Below, piece by piece: positions 27,409-36,863 of a stretch of DNA of 64,000 nt; the stretch's first letter is position 1, and each line of letters opens with the position of its first letter. The stretch is from Siderastrea radians (taxonomy: Eukaryota > Cnidaria > Anthozoa > Scleractinia > Rhizangiidae), in the NCBI GenBank assembly GCA_964017195.1, contig OZ024892.1, positions 9,842,866-9,906,865 on the forward strand. Reading direction: 5' to 3'. Made by a program: the position numbers and the translations under genes. A model generated the notes under the pieces. That model did no database searches. It was given only the letters and a program-made list of their open reading frames with translations, and was not told the origin of the DNA.

Positions 27409-28166
27409 AATTTTTTTTCTCTCAAAATCAGAGAAAATGATGTATCAGCGTCATTCAAATCTATTATTCGTCGTTTACCATCGGTGATGTATATCCGTAG
27501 GGTGTTTATGATATACTTATTGACTGGATAATATTGAACTCTCAAAGGCTCTTTAGTGAAAGCATAGGATGGTTGCAAATCATTTGTGCCAAAGGTGTAG
27601 ATAATATCTGTCTCATCCTCATCAACAAGACTCTCTGAAATAAGATCGCAATGTATATTCAAAATCTCTGTATCTTGACTGAGATTTGGTGTGTAGTCAC
27701 CAACATTTTCAGAACTGGTTAAAATTCGTTTGTTAAAACCGATTAGATCACTGAAATTTGATGTTGTGAGGTCTAGTTGATAGTTTGGCGCGAGATTTAT
27801 TGTTGTTTTGAAAGTTGTGTTGTTAAATTTTAAGGTTATTGGATATGAAGTTTTGTCTGAAGTCTTTGTTTTTGTCTTTTCCTTGATAAAATCATTGAAA
27901 CCAACATAATTCCATGTACCTGGTGGAAAGGTTATATCTTTCCAAGTATTCCCGCCATCAGAAGAGTATTTTATTTTTTGGTTGTTCAACTCTGATGTGA
28001 TATTGAACCATGTGAAAGACATCGATATGATTCGGCCTAAACCGAGTTCATATTGTCTGTTTGGATTAAGTATTATTGGTTGGGTATATCTGATTGTAAA
28101 ATCGCTAGGCTTATTTTTTGTTTGTTTCTTGACGTTATGAGAAGATAACACTAATGGTATTTGCAT
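27405..28166 (-). CDS. Minor capsid (penton-like, single jelly-roll, PX-type) protein
   Basis: The ATG at 28166 gives 253 aa (MQIPLVLSSHNVKK...); an upstream GTG is not needed. Beta-rich with Asn/Thr-rich strands and no catalytic motif. The size and the position next to the PPxY protein and upstream of the capsid gene fit the Polinton PX/penton-like protein that caps the five-fold vertices. The start lies 12 bp after the stop of the PPxY gene, and the stop overlaps the next start as ATGA, which suggests coordinated expression. Confidence 0.75.
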   Translation of the reverse strand: MQIPLVLSSHNVKKQTKNKPSDFTIRYTQPIILNPNRQYELGLGRIISMSFTWFNITSELNNQKIKYSSDGGNTWKDITFPPGTWNYVGFNDFIKEKTKTKTSDKTSYPITLKFNNTTFKTTINLAPNYQLDLTTSNFSDLIGFNKRILTSSENVGDYTPNLSQDTEILNIHCDLISESLVDEDETDIIYTFGTNDLQPSYAFTKEPLRVQYYPVNKYIINTLRIYITDGKRRIIDLNDADTSFSLILREKKL

Positions 28167-28177
28167 TTTTAATATAT

Positions 28178-29173
28178 TCACATGAAAAAGTTTTTATAAA
28201 TTTTGTTGTAATGATGTTTGTTGATTATGTAATTTCTCAATAAAATATCGAGAATAGCAACACCGGTGTTTCTAAGCTCTATGCTATTATTACCAGCACC
28301 AATTGATCCAACAATTAACTCTAACTTTTTGAGGGCCTCTTTGGGATTAAGAAAAACAACACTTGCATTTCCACCTCGCTTTGTTGACTTTCTTTTGAGA
28401 CCAGAGCCTTTGATACTCTTCAACTTATTTTTGTTATAGTTGATATAATCGTTGAGAACTTTTCGAGCGTCGTCGATAACCTTTCTTCTGAACTGTGCTT
28501 CAGATTGACTTATCAAACCTTTGTTCAACTGCTTTGTAATGTGTGTTTTGTAACCTGGAAGTTGTTGTCTTTTCTTGACCGCATTTTCGATTTTCTTTGA
28601 CAAGAAAGAATTCCTTGTTTTTTCTGTCATGTCATCCCTTTTGAGTTGTGCTTCAATGTCCTCATAGTTGGTTATTCCAAGTTCATCCAAAGTCTCATTT
28701 ATTCTATCTTCTTCAAAAATCTCATAATCTGGAACTTCATCTTCTTCATATTCTGGGGGGTCTTCAAGTTGTTGCATATACTCCGGATTGATATATATTT
28801 TCTTTTCTCCTGTTTCCAAATCTTTGAGAACCTCATCATAAGAGGGTGGTTTTGGAACAAGCTGTTTCGTATTTTGTGGTTCAACCCCTTCATCAAATAA
28901 ATCTTCAAGATTGTAATCTGGTATTCCTTCATCTTCTATATTGATAACATAATTTGGAACCTCTACTTGTTTCCTTTTCAACCGTCTTTTAATAGGTTGA
29001 GGTTGTGTCAACTCCTTCAAACTGGATGTTATCGGTTTGAAAAGCTTCTCTGCTTCAACATCACTCATTGTATCGGTTATTTTCTTTTGTTTCAGCGTTT
29101 CCCTGATATTATTGACATCTTGACCAATTTTCGTTCTTTTTTCAGCCATTTCTTTCCACTTGAGGAGACTCAT
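28178..29173 (-). CDS. PPxY-containing acidic virion protein
   Basis: The ATG at 29173 gives 331 aa (MSLLKWKEMAEKR). The N-terminus is basic-helical. A long acidic region carries two late-domain-like motifs, PPSY (109-112) and PPEY (139-142), that could bind the WW domains of Nedd4-type ubiquitin ligases. A helical, Lys-rich stretch then leads to IKGSG (adenain-type site), a basic patch (LKRKSTKRGG) and a hydrophobic C-terminal domain. Polintons often have such a protein in this position, but I cannot name the family. A minor virion or assembly role in recruiting host trafficking is inferred. It is the first minus-strand gene after the divergent promoter. Confidence 0.75.
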   Translation of the reverse strand: MSLLKWKEMAEKRTKIGQDVNNIRETLKQKKITDTMSDVEAEKLFKPITSSLKELTQPQPIKRRLKRKQVEVPNYVINIEDEGIPDYNLEDLFDEGVEPQNTKQLVPKPPSYDEVLKDLETGEKKIYINPEYMQQLEDPPEYEEDEVPDYEIFEEDRINETLDELGITNYEDIEAQLKRDDMTEKTRNSFLSKKIENAVKKRQQLPGYKTHITKQLNKGLISQSEAQFRRKVIDDARKVLNDYINYNKNKLKSIKGSGLKRKSTKRGGNASVVFLNPKEALKKLELIVGSIGAGNNSIELRNTGVAILDILLRNYIINKHHYNKIYKNFFM

Positions 29174-29341
29174 TTTATTTAATCGAAACAAAAATATTAT
29201 TTTTTGAATAAAAATGGGTTATTGAATATAAAAAAGCTCGCATAGCGTGTCGCATGGCGAGTTGCATAGCGTGTCGCATAGCGTGTCGCATAGCGAGTTG
29301 CATAAAATTAATGAGAAAAAATTCTGTTGTGAATCAATAAA
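29174..29341. promoter_or_regulatory. Divergent promoter with 12-bp iterons
   Basis: This gap between the minus-strand PPxY gene and the plus-strand ATPase contains five and a half head-to-tail 12-bp units (29240-29305) of the forms GCATAGCGTGTC and GCATAGCGAGTT. Their fixed spacing inside a bidirectional intergenic region suggests binding sites for a regulator. Confidence 0.65.
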
Positions 29342-29986
29342 ATGGAAATACCAAACTATGACATTGAAGGTGATAAAGACAGTAATTTCGCCCAGTTGTA
29401 TGCTTTCATGCCTGATAGATGCTTCAGAATGTTGATCTGCGCTCCGAGTGGGGGTGGTAAAACCAATCTTTTGCTTCACATGATAAACAAACCCCTGTTA
29501 TTTTTTGACAAGGTCTATCTATATGCTAAAAACTTACAACAGAACAAGTATCAATATTTGTTACAAAGATTTGAACCTCTTTCGAAAAAATACGGTTATA
29601 ATATCATTGAAGCCAGCAATGGTGAGATAATTCCTTTACATGACATGAATGATGGAAATCAAAAGTTAATCATTTTCGATGATTACCTCAACACCGGAAC
29701 CAAAAATGATCAAGAAATACGAAACTATTTCACAAACTCTCGAAATAAAAATTGCAGCTGTATCTATCTGTCTCAGTCTTTTTATAATACAGACAAAACC
29801 ATCAGATTGAACTGTTCCCATTACTGCATTTTCGATTTTCCAAGCAAGAATGAACAGAGTAGGATATGTCAAGAATTGAACATCAACAAAGACGACTACC
29901 TCTCAGCAACAAAAGAACCGTACACTTTTCTGTATGTTGATAAGCCACGAAAATTCAACGCAAAAAATTTCACTAAAATAATCTGA
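29342..29986 (+). CDS. FtsK/HerA-type genome-packaging ATPase
   Basis: 214 aa, ATG at 29342 (preceded by TCAATAAA). Walker A is APSGGGKT (34-41) and Walker B is KLIIFDD (D113, D114), followed by a sensor strand with CIYLSQSFY and a likely Arg finger in NSRNKN. This is the A32-like packaging ATPase shared by Polintons, virophages and large DNA viruses; it drives DNA into preformed capsids. The length is normal for the family. It is the first plus-strand gene, followed 13 bp later by the fibre gene. Confidence 0.95.
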   Translation: MEIPNYDIEGDKDSNFAQLYAFMPDRCFRMLICAPSGGGKTNLLLHMINKPLLFFDKVYLYAKNLQQNKYQYLLQRFEPLSKKYGYNIIEASNGEIIPLHDMNDGNQKLIIFDDYLNTGTKNDQEIRNYFTNSRNKNCSCIYLSQSFYNTDKTIRLNCSHYCIFDFPSKNEQSRICQELNINKDDYLSATKEPYTFLYVDKPRKFNAKNFTKII

Positions 29987-29998
29987 AGAGTTAATAAA

Positions 29999-31687
29999 AT
30001 GAGTTTCTACAACGGAGTATTAAATTATAAGCATTCCGCAGCTGTGAGAGGTGTTAGAGGTTTACCTGGTATTGGATTTAAATTAGATGCTAATAATGAT
30101 TATGATATACAGAATAAAAAATTAGTGAATGTAAAACAAGGAACCAATAATAATGATGTGGTTACAAAAAGCCAGTTAGATAGTGAAATAGCTAAGATTC
30201 CAAGTGCGGATACAACTCAGTTTGTGAAAAAGACAGGAGCAACTATGAACGGAGACTTAATTTTACAACCACAGCCGTACCCAATTCATGGAAACACGAA
30301 TAAAGCCATCTCTTATAATACAGCCCGGAATATATTCTTGAGTAAAAAAGAAGGCGGGTCTATGCTACAATCTTTAGACATGAACAACCATTTTATAACA
30401 AATATCAAAGACCCAGTTAATTCAGACCATGGAGTAAATAAAAAATATGCCGATAATCAGCTTGCGAAAAAATTAGATAAAAACACTACTATCGATATGA
30501 AAGATAATGCAATCACCAATGTTAAATTTCCAGTAAACCAAAAAGACGTTGCTACTGTAGAATATATCACTCAGAGAATCACTAACTCGCAAAAAAATTA
30601 TCTCAAACTTGATGGCACAACAAGTATGTCGGGAAACTTGAATTTAAATAACAATAAAATTGTTAACTTACAAACCGATTCAAAAAATTCGAAATCCGCA
30701 GTTAATGTTGAGTTAATGGAAAATGAAATAACAGATTTGAGAAATCTTGTCACTCAAAAAATTCATGAATCTCAGATTATTAATTCAGGACAAAAAAAAG
30801 ACGCCTTCAGATACTTGATGGAAAACGACGACGAATCTTCAAGTGAAAACAATATCGAGGTTTTGGGTATTGTTGATTTTTCCAATTCTCCACATCAAAT
30901 TAATAAAAAAGCTTACCAACTTAAACTCCTGTTTCAAAAAAGCTCACCAAACCAGTACCAATCACGCCTCGGTTTTAACCTTTTTAAACTTCCAGTCGGT
31001 TACTATACTTTGGTAGTTGAATGGTTTCCGCCGGAAATGAATGAGTTGAGTGTGGCAGTGCAAGGCACTACGATTTCAATTTCTAATTATGCGACAAAAA
31101 CATTCGAAAACTATACCAAAACAGTTATCAATTTTCACCGATGGGGTAGCTCGCCTCCACAATTTATTTATCTCGATCTACACGGTACAGTTACTTTTCC
31201 ATCACTTTTAACAATTGGACATCTTATTGTTTATGGTGTAAAAGAAACAATTTCAAACGTTGACCCAAGTGTCTATGACACCGCTTTTGTAATTGAGAAT
31301 GGAAAATTGGTGATGGAAACAGATTTATCTTTAAACGGGCATAATTTGAGTGGTTCCGTTCATTACATAAATGGGATTTTGAATACAAAAAATGGGAACA
31401 TATTTTTATTGAATGGTTGTGACAAAATAATTATTCCAAATCATAGCCACATATTAACTATAACAGTGCTCTATTTCAAAGTCAAAAGTAAATATAAGCC
31501 TATTTCTTTAAAAATAAAACACAGTGACCATTTAACTCAATCAATCACTTACACTTCAACCCAATCAACTAAATCACAGACAATAAATATCAATTTAGTA
31601 CTAGCGTTTGGTCATTTGGCTGTGGAACTGGCTTCGGTTATAAAAAATGTGGAACTGTTACTGTTGATTGAATATAGAGTGCCATAA
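29999..31687 (+). CDS. Tail-fibre-like trimeric spike protein
   Basis: 562 aa, ATG at 29999 (TTAATAAAATG). A short collagen-like stretch (GVRGLPGIG, 18-26) is followed by fibre repeats of the form (L/I)DMxxxxITN(I/V)K(D/F)PVN...VxxxY, visible at 126-150, 165-190 and 207-226. A heptad-rich segment comes next, then a beta-rich C-terminal domain from about 290. The pattern is that of phage and adenovirus-like trimeric fibres, so it is the best candidate for receptor binding on the host cell. Together with the ATPase it forms the only plus-strand unit. No fold or receptor can be named from sequence alone. Confidence 0.85.
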   Translation: MSFYNGVLNYKHSAAVRGVRGLPGIGFKLDANNDYDIQNKKLVNVKQGTNNNDVVTKSQLDSEIAKIPSADTTQFVKKTGATMNGDLILQPQPYPIHGNTNKAISYNTARNIFLSKKEGGSMLQSLDMNNHFITNIKDPVNSDHGVNKKYADNQLAKKLDKNTTIDMKDNAITNVKFPVNQKDVATVEYITQRITNSQKNYLKLDGTTSMSGNLNLNNNKIVNLQTDSKNSKSAVNVELMENEITDLRNLVTQKIHESQIINSGQKKDAFRYLMENDDESSSENNIEVLGIVDFSNSPHQINKKAYQLKLLFQKSSPNQYQSRLGFNLFKLPVGYYTLVVEWFPPEMNELSVAVQGTTISISNYATKTFENYTKTVINFHRWGSSPPQFIYLDLHGTVTFPSLLTIGHLIVYGVKETISNVDPSVYDTAFVIENGKLVMETDLSLNGHNLSGSVHYINGILNTKNGNIFLLNGCDKIIIPNHSHILTITVLYFKVKSKYKPISLKIKHSDHLTQSITYTSTQSTKSQTININLVLAFGHLAVELASVIKNVELLLLIEYRVP

Positions 31688-31933
31688 ACATTTTTTCATT
31701 TATTATATAGCACAAGTCTACTTTTCTAAGAAATAACAAACTTCACCGACAAACTTTACCGACAAACTTTACCGACAAACTTTACTTCAAATACAAGTTC
31801 ATCTGATATTACATGACAATCTGATGACTCATCGGGAAAGTCCCTGTGGTTTTCAAGACAAAAAGAACTGTCTAACGCGTTAGAAAAACAATTGAAAAAC
31901 TTAATGACTCATTTCCTCGGGAAAGTCCCTGTG
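31688..31933 (+). other. Spacer with short direct repeats
   Basis: It contains about three copies of CTTTACCGACAAA (31740-31790) and two copies of TCGGGAAAGTCCCTGTGG (31831-31848 and 31917-31934), the second abutting the TIR. No coding sequence is seen. It is probably the fibre gene's 3' region. Confidence 0.6.
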
Positions 31934-32067
31934 GACTAATTAAAAGTGAAAAACATCTGATTGGTAGCTATGTGGTGAATAAAATATCACTCAGCTGCTT
32001 CGATGATAAAAGATATATTCATAAAAATGGTGTAACAAGTTATGCTTACGGTCATAATAGACTTTGA
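31934..32067 (+). pseudogene. Duplicated 3' end of PolB inside the right TIR
   Basis: The last 44 codons of PolB including the stop (…YIHKNGVTSYAYGHNRL) are repeated here in plus orientation because the TIR includes the gene's 3' end. It lacks the rest of the gene and cannot encode a polymerase. Confidence 0.9.
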
Positions 32068-32368
32068 ATATTTTTCAGTCAAATTTAGGTGAAGATTTGT
32101 GACTGGGGCGCTCGTGCTTTTATCAGTCACAAATCTAGGAAAAATGTATGTAAAGATTTGTGACTGGGGGCGCTTTCAGTTAAATTTGACTGAAGATTTG
32201 AAACTGGAGGGGGTGCTTTCAGTTAAATTTAGGTGAAGATTTGACAGGTGTTCTCGCACGCTCACGAAAAATTTGGTGAAAATTTTGAGAATTTAACTGG
32301 AAAAACTTTCAGTTAAATTTGACTGAAGATTTGACTAGTGCGCTGGTAGCCCCATTTCCTAAACTACT
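31934..32368 (-). repeat. Polinton right terminal inverted repeat (435 bp)
   Basis: Reverse complement of 17306-17740. It ends CCTAAACTACT directly before AAGGTA. Confidence 0.95.
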
Positions 32369-32374
32369 AAGGTA
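32369..32374 (+). repeat. Target site duplication AAGGTA (right)
   Basis: Identical to 17300-17305 and directly adjacent to the TIR end. Confidence 0.95.
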
Positions 32375-34500
32375 GTTTTAACTTCCGAGTCTGTGAATGA
32401 AACCTATGGTGTGACCATTCAAATGAAATCTCGACAGCAGTACTTTCACATGGCACTGTTTATATTTAAGTATTTCACAAAATGAATTTTGGGATTCGTC
32501 TTAAATTTTGAGGCACCCTTGGGAGTGAAAGGGTTAATTTCGTTATGTAACACCATTTCAACTGAGAACTGAAATACAGTGTATACGCCAGTTGTTGTTT
32601 ATTTGTTTGCTTGTTTTGTGAAGAACATAAACCATCCCATTATATGCCCTTGTTGGCTGAGTGGGAAAATATTTGGCTCGAGTTCATGACTTACGGACCG
32701 TGTGCCATGACTTTTTCGTCAGTCAATAAGTATTTTATCATACCACCTTTGAATGCTTAATTTTATTCGTGAAGATAAATAAAACGGCACTCCAAAAGTA
32801 ATCTTCGTCGTCTTTTCTAGAAGCAGTGTTAATGTAGTATTTAGCTATAATATCAGGGAGGTATTAACCAAATGCTTGAGACTACTCATGCAAGGAAATT
32901 AAGGATGGCCAATCGACTTGGCAGTTTTTGGCGGTCTTGGTGAGGTAAGTTGATTGTTATTTTTATCATCTTATCACTTGTCCAATCTGCTGGAAATAAT
33001 TTATTCAATGGAGCAGGTTACTTGTAAATGTGTAAGGGTGAGCTCAAAGCAATCTTTAATTCTAGTGGACAAAAAGGAAAGAAAGAATGAAACAAAACGA
33101 GAAATAATGAAGGAAGACAGGAGGATAGAAAGAAAGAGAAAGATAAGAAAGAAACGAAAAGAGATAAGTGAAAAGAATATACTTTTGCTAAATTTTACCA
33201 TATTTGGATAAACCTGGCGAACAGGCACACGATCAGAACACTAAAACGAAAGACACAGAGCTGGAAGAAGATAAAAAATACGTCAATTTCTGCGGGGGCT
33301 TTTAGAATAAAGAAATAATAACACGCAGCATGCAATTATCACAACATGGCTGAAATGAAAATGGAAACATCAAAGAAAAGGGAAATATTTCTCCAGATTA
33401 ATCTGTAAATTGTAGTTTTAATACCTGTATTATACGTATGGAGATTAGTTTTATCAGATCGCTAAATGGAAATAAGTGTAAATATATAAATAATGTTAGA
33501 GATAAAACAGCTTATAAAAATTAAATCCAATAGGAAGTTCATATATTTGTCGGCACACAAGATCATTTTAGTTGATCTTATCCCATTTCACCCTAGTAAT
33601 GATGAAAATATTTGTTAAATGACGTACGTCTAATGATCCTAGGGCAACATATTTATTAATTTATGTAAAAAAACAGACGACAGGCCGGGTGTACTGGTTT
33701 AGCTAGCTGTGGACAAAGATTATCCAATAATCTGACTACTACAGTTCGTTGGAAAGCAAATTCATTTGAATTATAGTGAGCAGAGTAATTCAAATGTCGT
33801 TTTCATTTTTCTTAGATTGTTTCAGGCCTTTTAAAGAGTTATTTTTGTGAGCTAACAAAACTGAAATGTTGAGGAACAGAATCTCATTCCCAGAATTTTC
33901 GAGCTGCTTTTGGCTTTTTGAAAATCCTAGCTGACCTTATTTTGCACTCTAAACGACATATTTGCCTTTCTGAAAACGAAAGAAATGAATTTTTCCATGT
34001 TACGAAAGATTGACGTGACATTTCATCAACGAAAACTCTAATTTTTAAGCCTAATTTAGTCGTCAAAAGGATCACACCAGATTTGACCGTTAAATAACAA
34101 AGTTGAAACTTCGGATGCAACTCTCGCTACATCAGACAGTCGGGCATTTCTACCATCATTGACGTTTGCTCCCTATCTTAAATCTCTCTGATAATCCAAT
34201 AAAAACCTGAATAACATATTCCTTAAGTTATTACTAGTTATGAGGGAAAGCCAAAATTCAATGCATGCATATATAGATTGACATATTGTACGGATAGCTA
34301 TCAAATTAGCTCGCAAGTCCTCAAGATCAATACCTATACCTTAACTTTGACGTAAAATTTCTAACTAAGATTACTCAAGTGGCATTGTCATAGTAAAGCT
34401 AAGGTACTTTCCCATCCCGGAAAAACCTCAAAGTTATATATTTATTAGGCAGATGTTTAGTTTTAGCAGACTGCCAGTGTATATACATAATTAGTATATT
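32375..34500. other. Intergenic, no gene
   Basis: Begins with the right half of the MITE split by the Polinton (to 32536). It then holds AT-rich DNA, including a purine-rich segment (33086-33158) copied exactly at 35365-35437. No supportable gene. Confidence 0.5.
33086..33158 (+). repeat. 73-bp purine-rich direct repeat, copy 1
   Basis: Identical over 73 bases to 35365-35437, about 2.3 kb away. The sequence is GA-rich (GAAAGAAAGAGAAAGATAAG). Confidence 0.9.
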
Positions 34501-36498
34501 CCAAACCAGTGGATAGTGTTTTTCGCGCGCTCTAATTGGCTACTCGAACTCAGGCTGGTAACTGCTATTCACCTCCCAGCATTTTTCTGGATTTTGCATG
34601 CGAGTTTTGCCTCATTTCGCAGATAAAAAAGAAACTATTTGGTGCTGGCTAACCACTGGTTTGATATATACTAAAATAATTTTTTACCTCAGCGTCGATG
34701 AAGAGTGATCGTTATTTACCTCGACTTCGGTGAATGATTGTTAAATGTATTCTGCCAACTTTCTTTTGTCGTGCATTCTGTAACGTATTAAAATCGTCTA
34801 CTTATATAAATGCAGGGAAGGTATGTTTTAAAATACACTCAAGAGGGCCCGAGTGTAATGAAGTTTCATTCGTTTGTAGCTTTCTTTTCCATACTGAATT
34901 TGCCGTGTGTAGTAATTTCTGGACCGTATAGGTTATCTTCGTGTACAATGTCCTTTAAGATCGACAAATTCTTACCTGAGTTTAATTTACTCTCCTTGTA
35001 AGACTGAAAAAATATCCTCCCCACTTCGTCATATTTCTTCCGCGTTTACTTTGGCTTGACTCAACGATTTCAAGTCAGCTTGAAAGCTAATACGATTAGT
35101 TTGTCAGATGGCGTCGGCAGACTCGATCACTCCTTGATTTATAAGCTCTCTTTGAAGCGGTGTTGACGCACTAAAATCAACGAAAGTTTCAACTGAGCGA
35201 TCCTTCTCAATTTCCAATTCGCATCCACAAAAACTGCTTCCAGCTGTAATATAGAGTGTGTACTGTCAATAGCATCTTAAGCTTGTCGGATTTACTATAA
35301 TCTGATATCATTAACGGTTTGGCCCTTACAGCCAACGACGAGTTACCTGAGAGGCCTTTTGTTCAATGAAACAAAACGAGAAATAATGAAGGAAGACAGG
35401 AGGATAGAAAGAAAGAGAAAGATAAGAAAGAAACGAAGAAAATCTTTCGTTCAAGAAAGATTCACCACAACACGGTTAATTAACTGGTATTGAGCAACAC
35501 ATGGAGTTTGTGGCCCATTTCAAAATATATTTTCCTTTCCGGCTGGAATTAACAAAACACCCTGCAAGCAAGAGATCACAAACATTTAGCCCTAGCTTAT
35601 TTATTGTTTTTGTTTGAGAAGAGGAAGTTGTCTTTTCGTAGCAAAAACACTTCCTGGTTTTTAGAGTGAAGACATAAATAGAACAAAGAAAAATAATTTA
35701 TTACATCTTTCTCTGTCAAATTCTGAAAATTTCCCCGTCTAAGCTTTAAACATAACTACGGTAATAAAGTCGCCTGTAATCGTTTCGGTCATAAAATTGA
35801 CCTATGGTTCATGAGATATTTTAATCGGTTAATTTTTTTAAATCGAAAATTTGACTATATTTTAATTGAAAATTCAAATTGCCAACTCTTACTTCGTAGA
35901 GACAAAACAAAACATTTTTTTTTGACATTTTCCGAAATATATATATTACAACTGAACTTTTCAGAGATGAAAAACACGTTTTTGCTTTTCTTAATTTGGG
36001 ATTGAGTACGTATCTGTGTAGCCTTTTTCTTTGTCAATCGCCGGCCAAAACGTTTTTCAAAGTTGTTGTAAACAAGTTGAGGCTATTTTAGCAAATGGCC
36101 GTATAGAAGTCAAGTTTTTTTTAACTTCAGCTTGCTGTGAGATTCAAGTTGAGAGTTTGGTATCTTGCCGAGTGTAGCAACGTAGAATAAATTAAGATGA
36201 ATTGTCTGCTCATAGCCCGGAGACAAGCATTTTGTTCGAAATGAAAATAAATGGAAAAAAGCTATTACACGTCTAACAAAACAAGCGAAAACTATCCAAG
36301 GCTTCTCCAAGGGCAGCTAACGTTTTAGAATTAGCTACGTCTACCGGAAAGTGGTACTATTTCGCGATTGTTATTGGGAAAAATAAAGTTTTATGTAACA
36401 GTTAAGAACCTCTTTGAAGTGAGGGTGAATAGTGCTTACCGACACTGAGTTGAATAAGTTTTAGTGCATACATCACAACTAAATAGGGAGCCCCCACA
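34501..36498. other. Intergenic with dispersed repeat copies
   Basis: 34500-34740 is related to 43990-44230 (blocks ATTGGCTA, TTCACCTCC, TATATACTAAAA, GTCGATGAA in the same order). Copy 2 of the 73-bp repeat is at 35365-35437. I see no gene. Confidence 0.5.
35365..35437 (+). repeat. 73-bp purine-rich direct repeat, copy 2
   Basis: Exact copy of 33086-33158; the flanks differ on both sides. Confidence 0.9.
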
Positions 36499-36863
36499 GT
36501 TATTTTTTTTCTGATAAAAGGGTAAAACTTGCGCTAGGCGACCGCTGAGCTCGGGAATCCCGATTTTGATTAGCCAATCAGAGTCACTATTCTTTTGTTA
36601 TAACTATTCAATAGTTATTTTGTTTTCTGGTAAAAGGGAAAAACTTGCGCGAGGCGACCGCTTAGCTCGGGAGTGAATAATAAATGCAATCCCGAGTTTG
36701 AGTAGCCAATCAGAGTCACTATTCTTTCGTCATAACTATTCAATAGTTGTTTTGTTTTCTGATAAAATGGTAAAACGTGCGCGAGGCGACCGCTGATTAG
36801 CTAGGGGGTGATAAGTAAATACAATCCCGAGTTTGAGTAGCCAATCAAAGACACTATTCTTTT
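36499..36863 (+). repeat. Three tandem copies of a roughly 120-bp unit
   Basis: The units start near 36499, 36613 and 36738. Each contains GATAAAA-GGTAAAAC, CGCGAGGCGACCGCT, AGCTCGGGA, AGCCAATCAGAG and TCACTATTCTTT. They have diverged by a few substitutions and short indels (the middle and last gained about 12 bp). No coding potential. Confidence 0.85.

Larger units (their letters stand above)
17306..32368. mobile_element. Intact Polinton/Maverick (adintovirus-like endogenous virus), 15,063 bp
   Basis: The element begins AGTAGTTTAGG and ends CCTAAACTACT. It has 435-bp near-identical terminal inverted repeats and is flanked by AAGGTA on both sides. It carries 13 open genes: protein-primed PolB, SAP/NUMOD-like protein, chromodomain integrase, PLA2, adenain-type protease, pVI-like protein, major capsid protein, a 208-aa unknown, a small basic protein, minor capsid protein, PPxY protein, packaging ATPase and fibre-like spike. 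Eleven are on the minus strand and two on the plus strand. This is a full replication and morphogenesis set, so it may still produce particles. It is more A/T-rich than its surroundings and has no introns that I can see, in contrast with the neighbouring channel genes. Confidence 0.97.

Noticed and set aside
17306..32368. Viral contig misassembled into a host sequence
   Set aside because: The exact AAGGTA duplication on both sides and the repaired MITE on removal show a true chromosomal insertion.
33001..33228. Lys/Arg-rich frame and its antisense
   Set aside because: Produced by the GA-rich simple sequence that is duplicated at 35365-35437.
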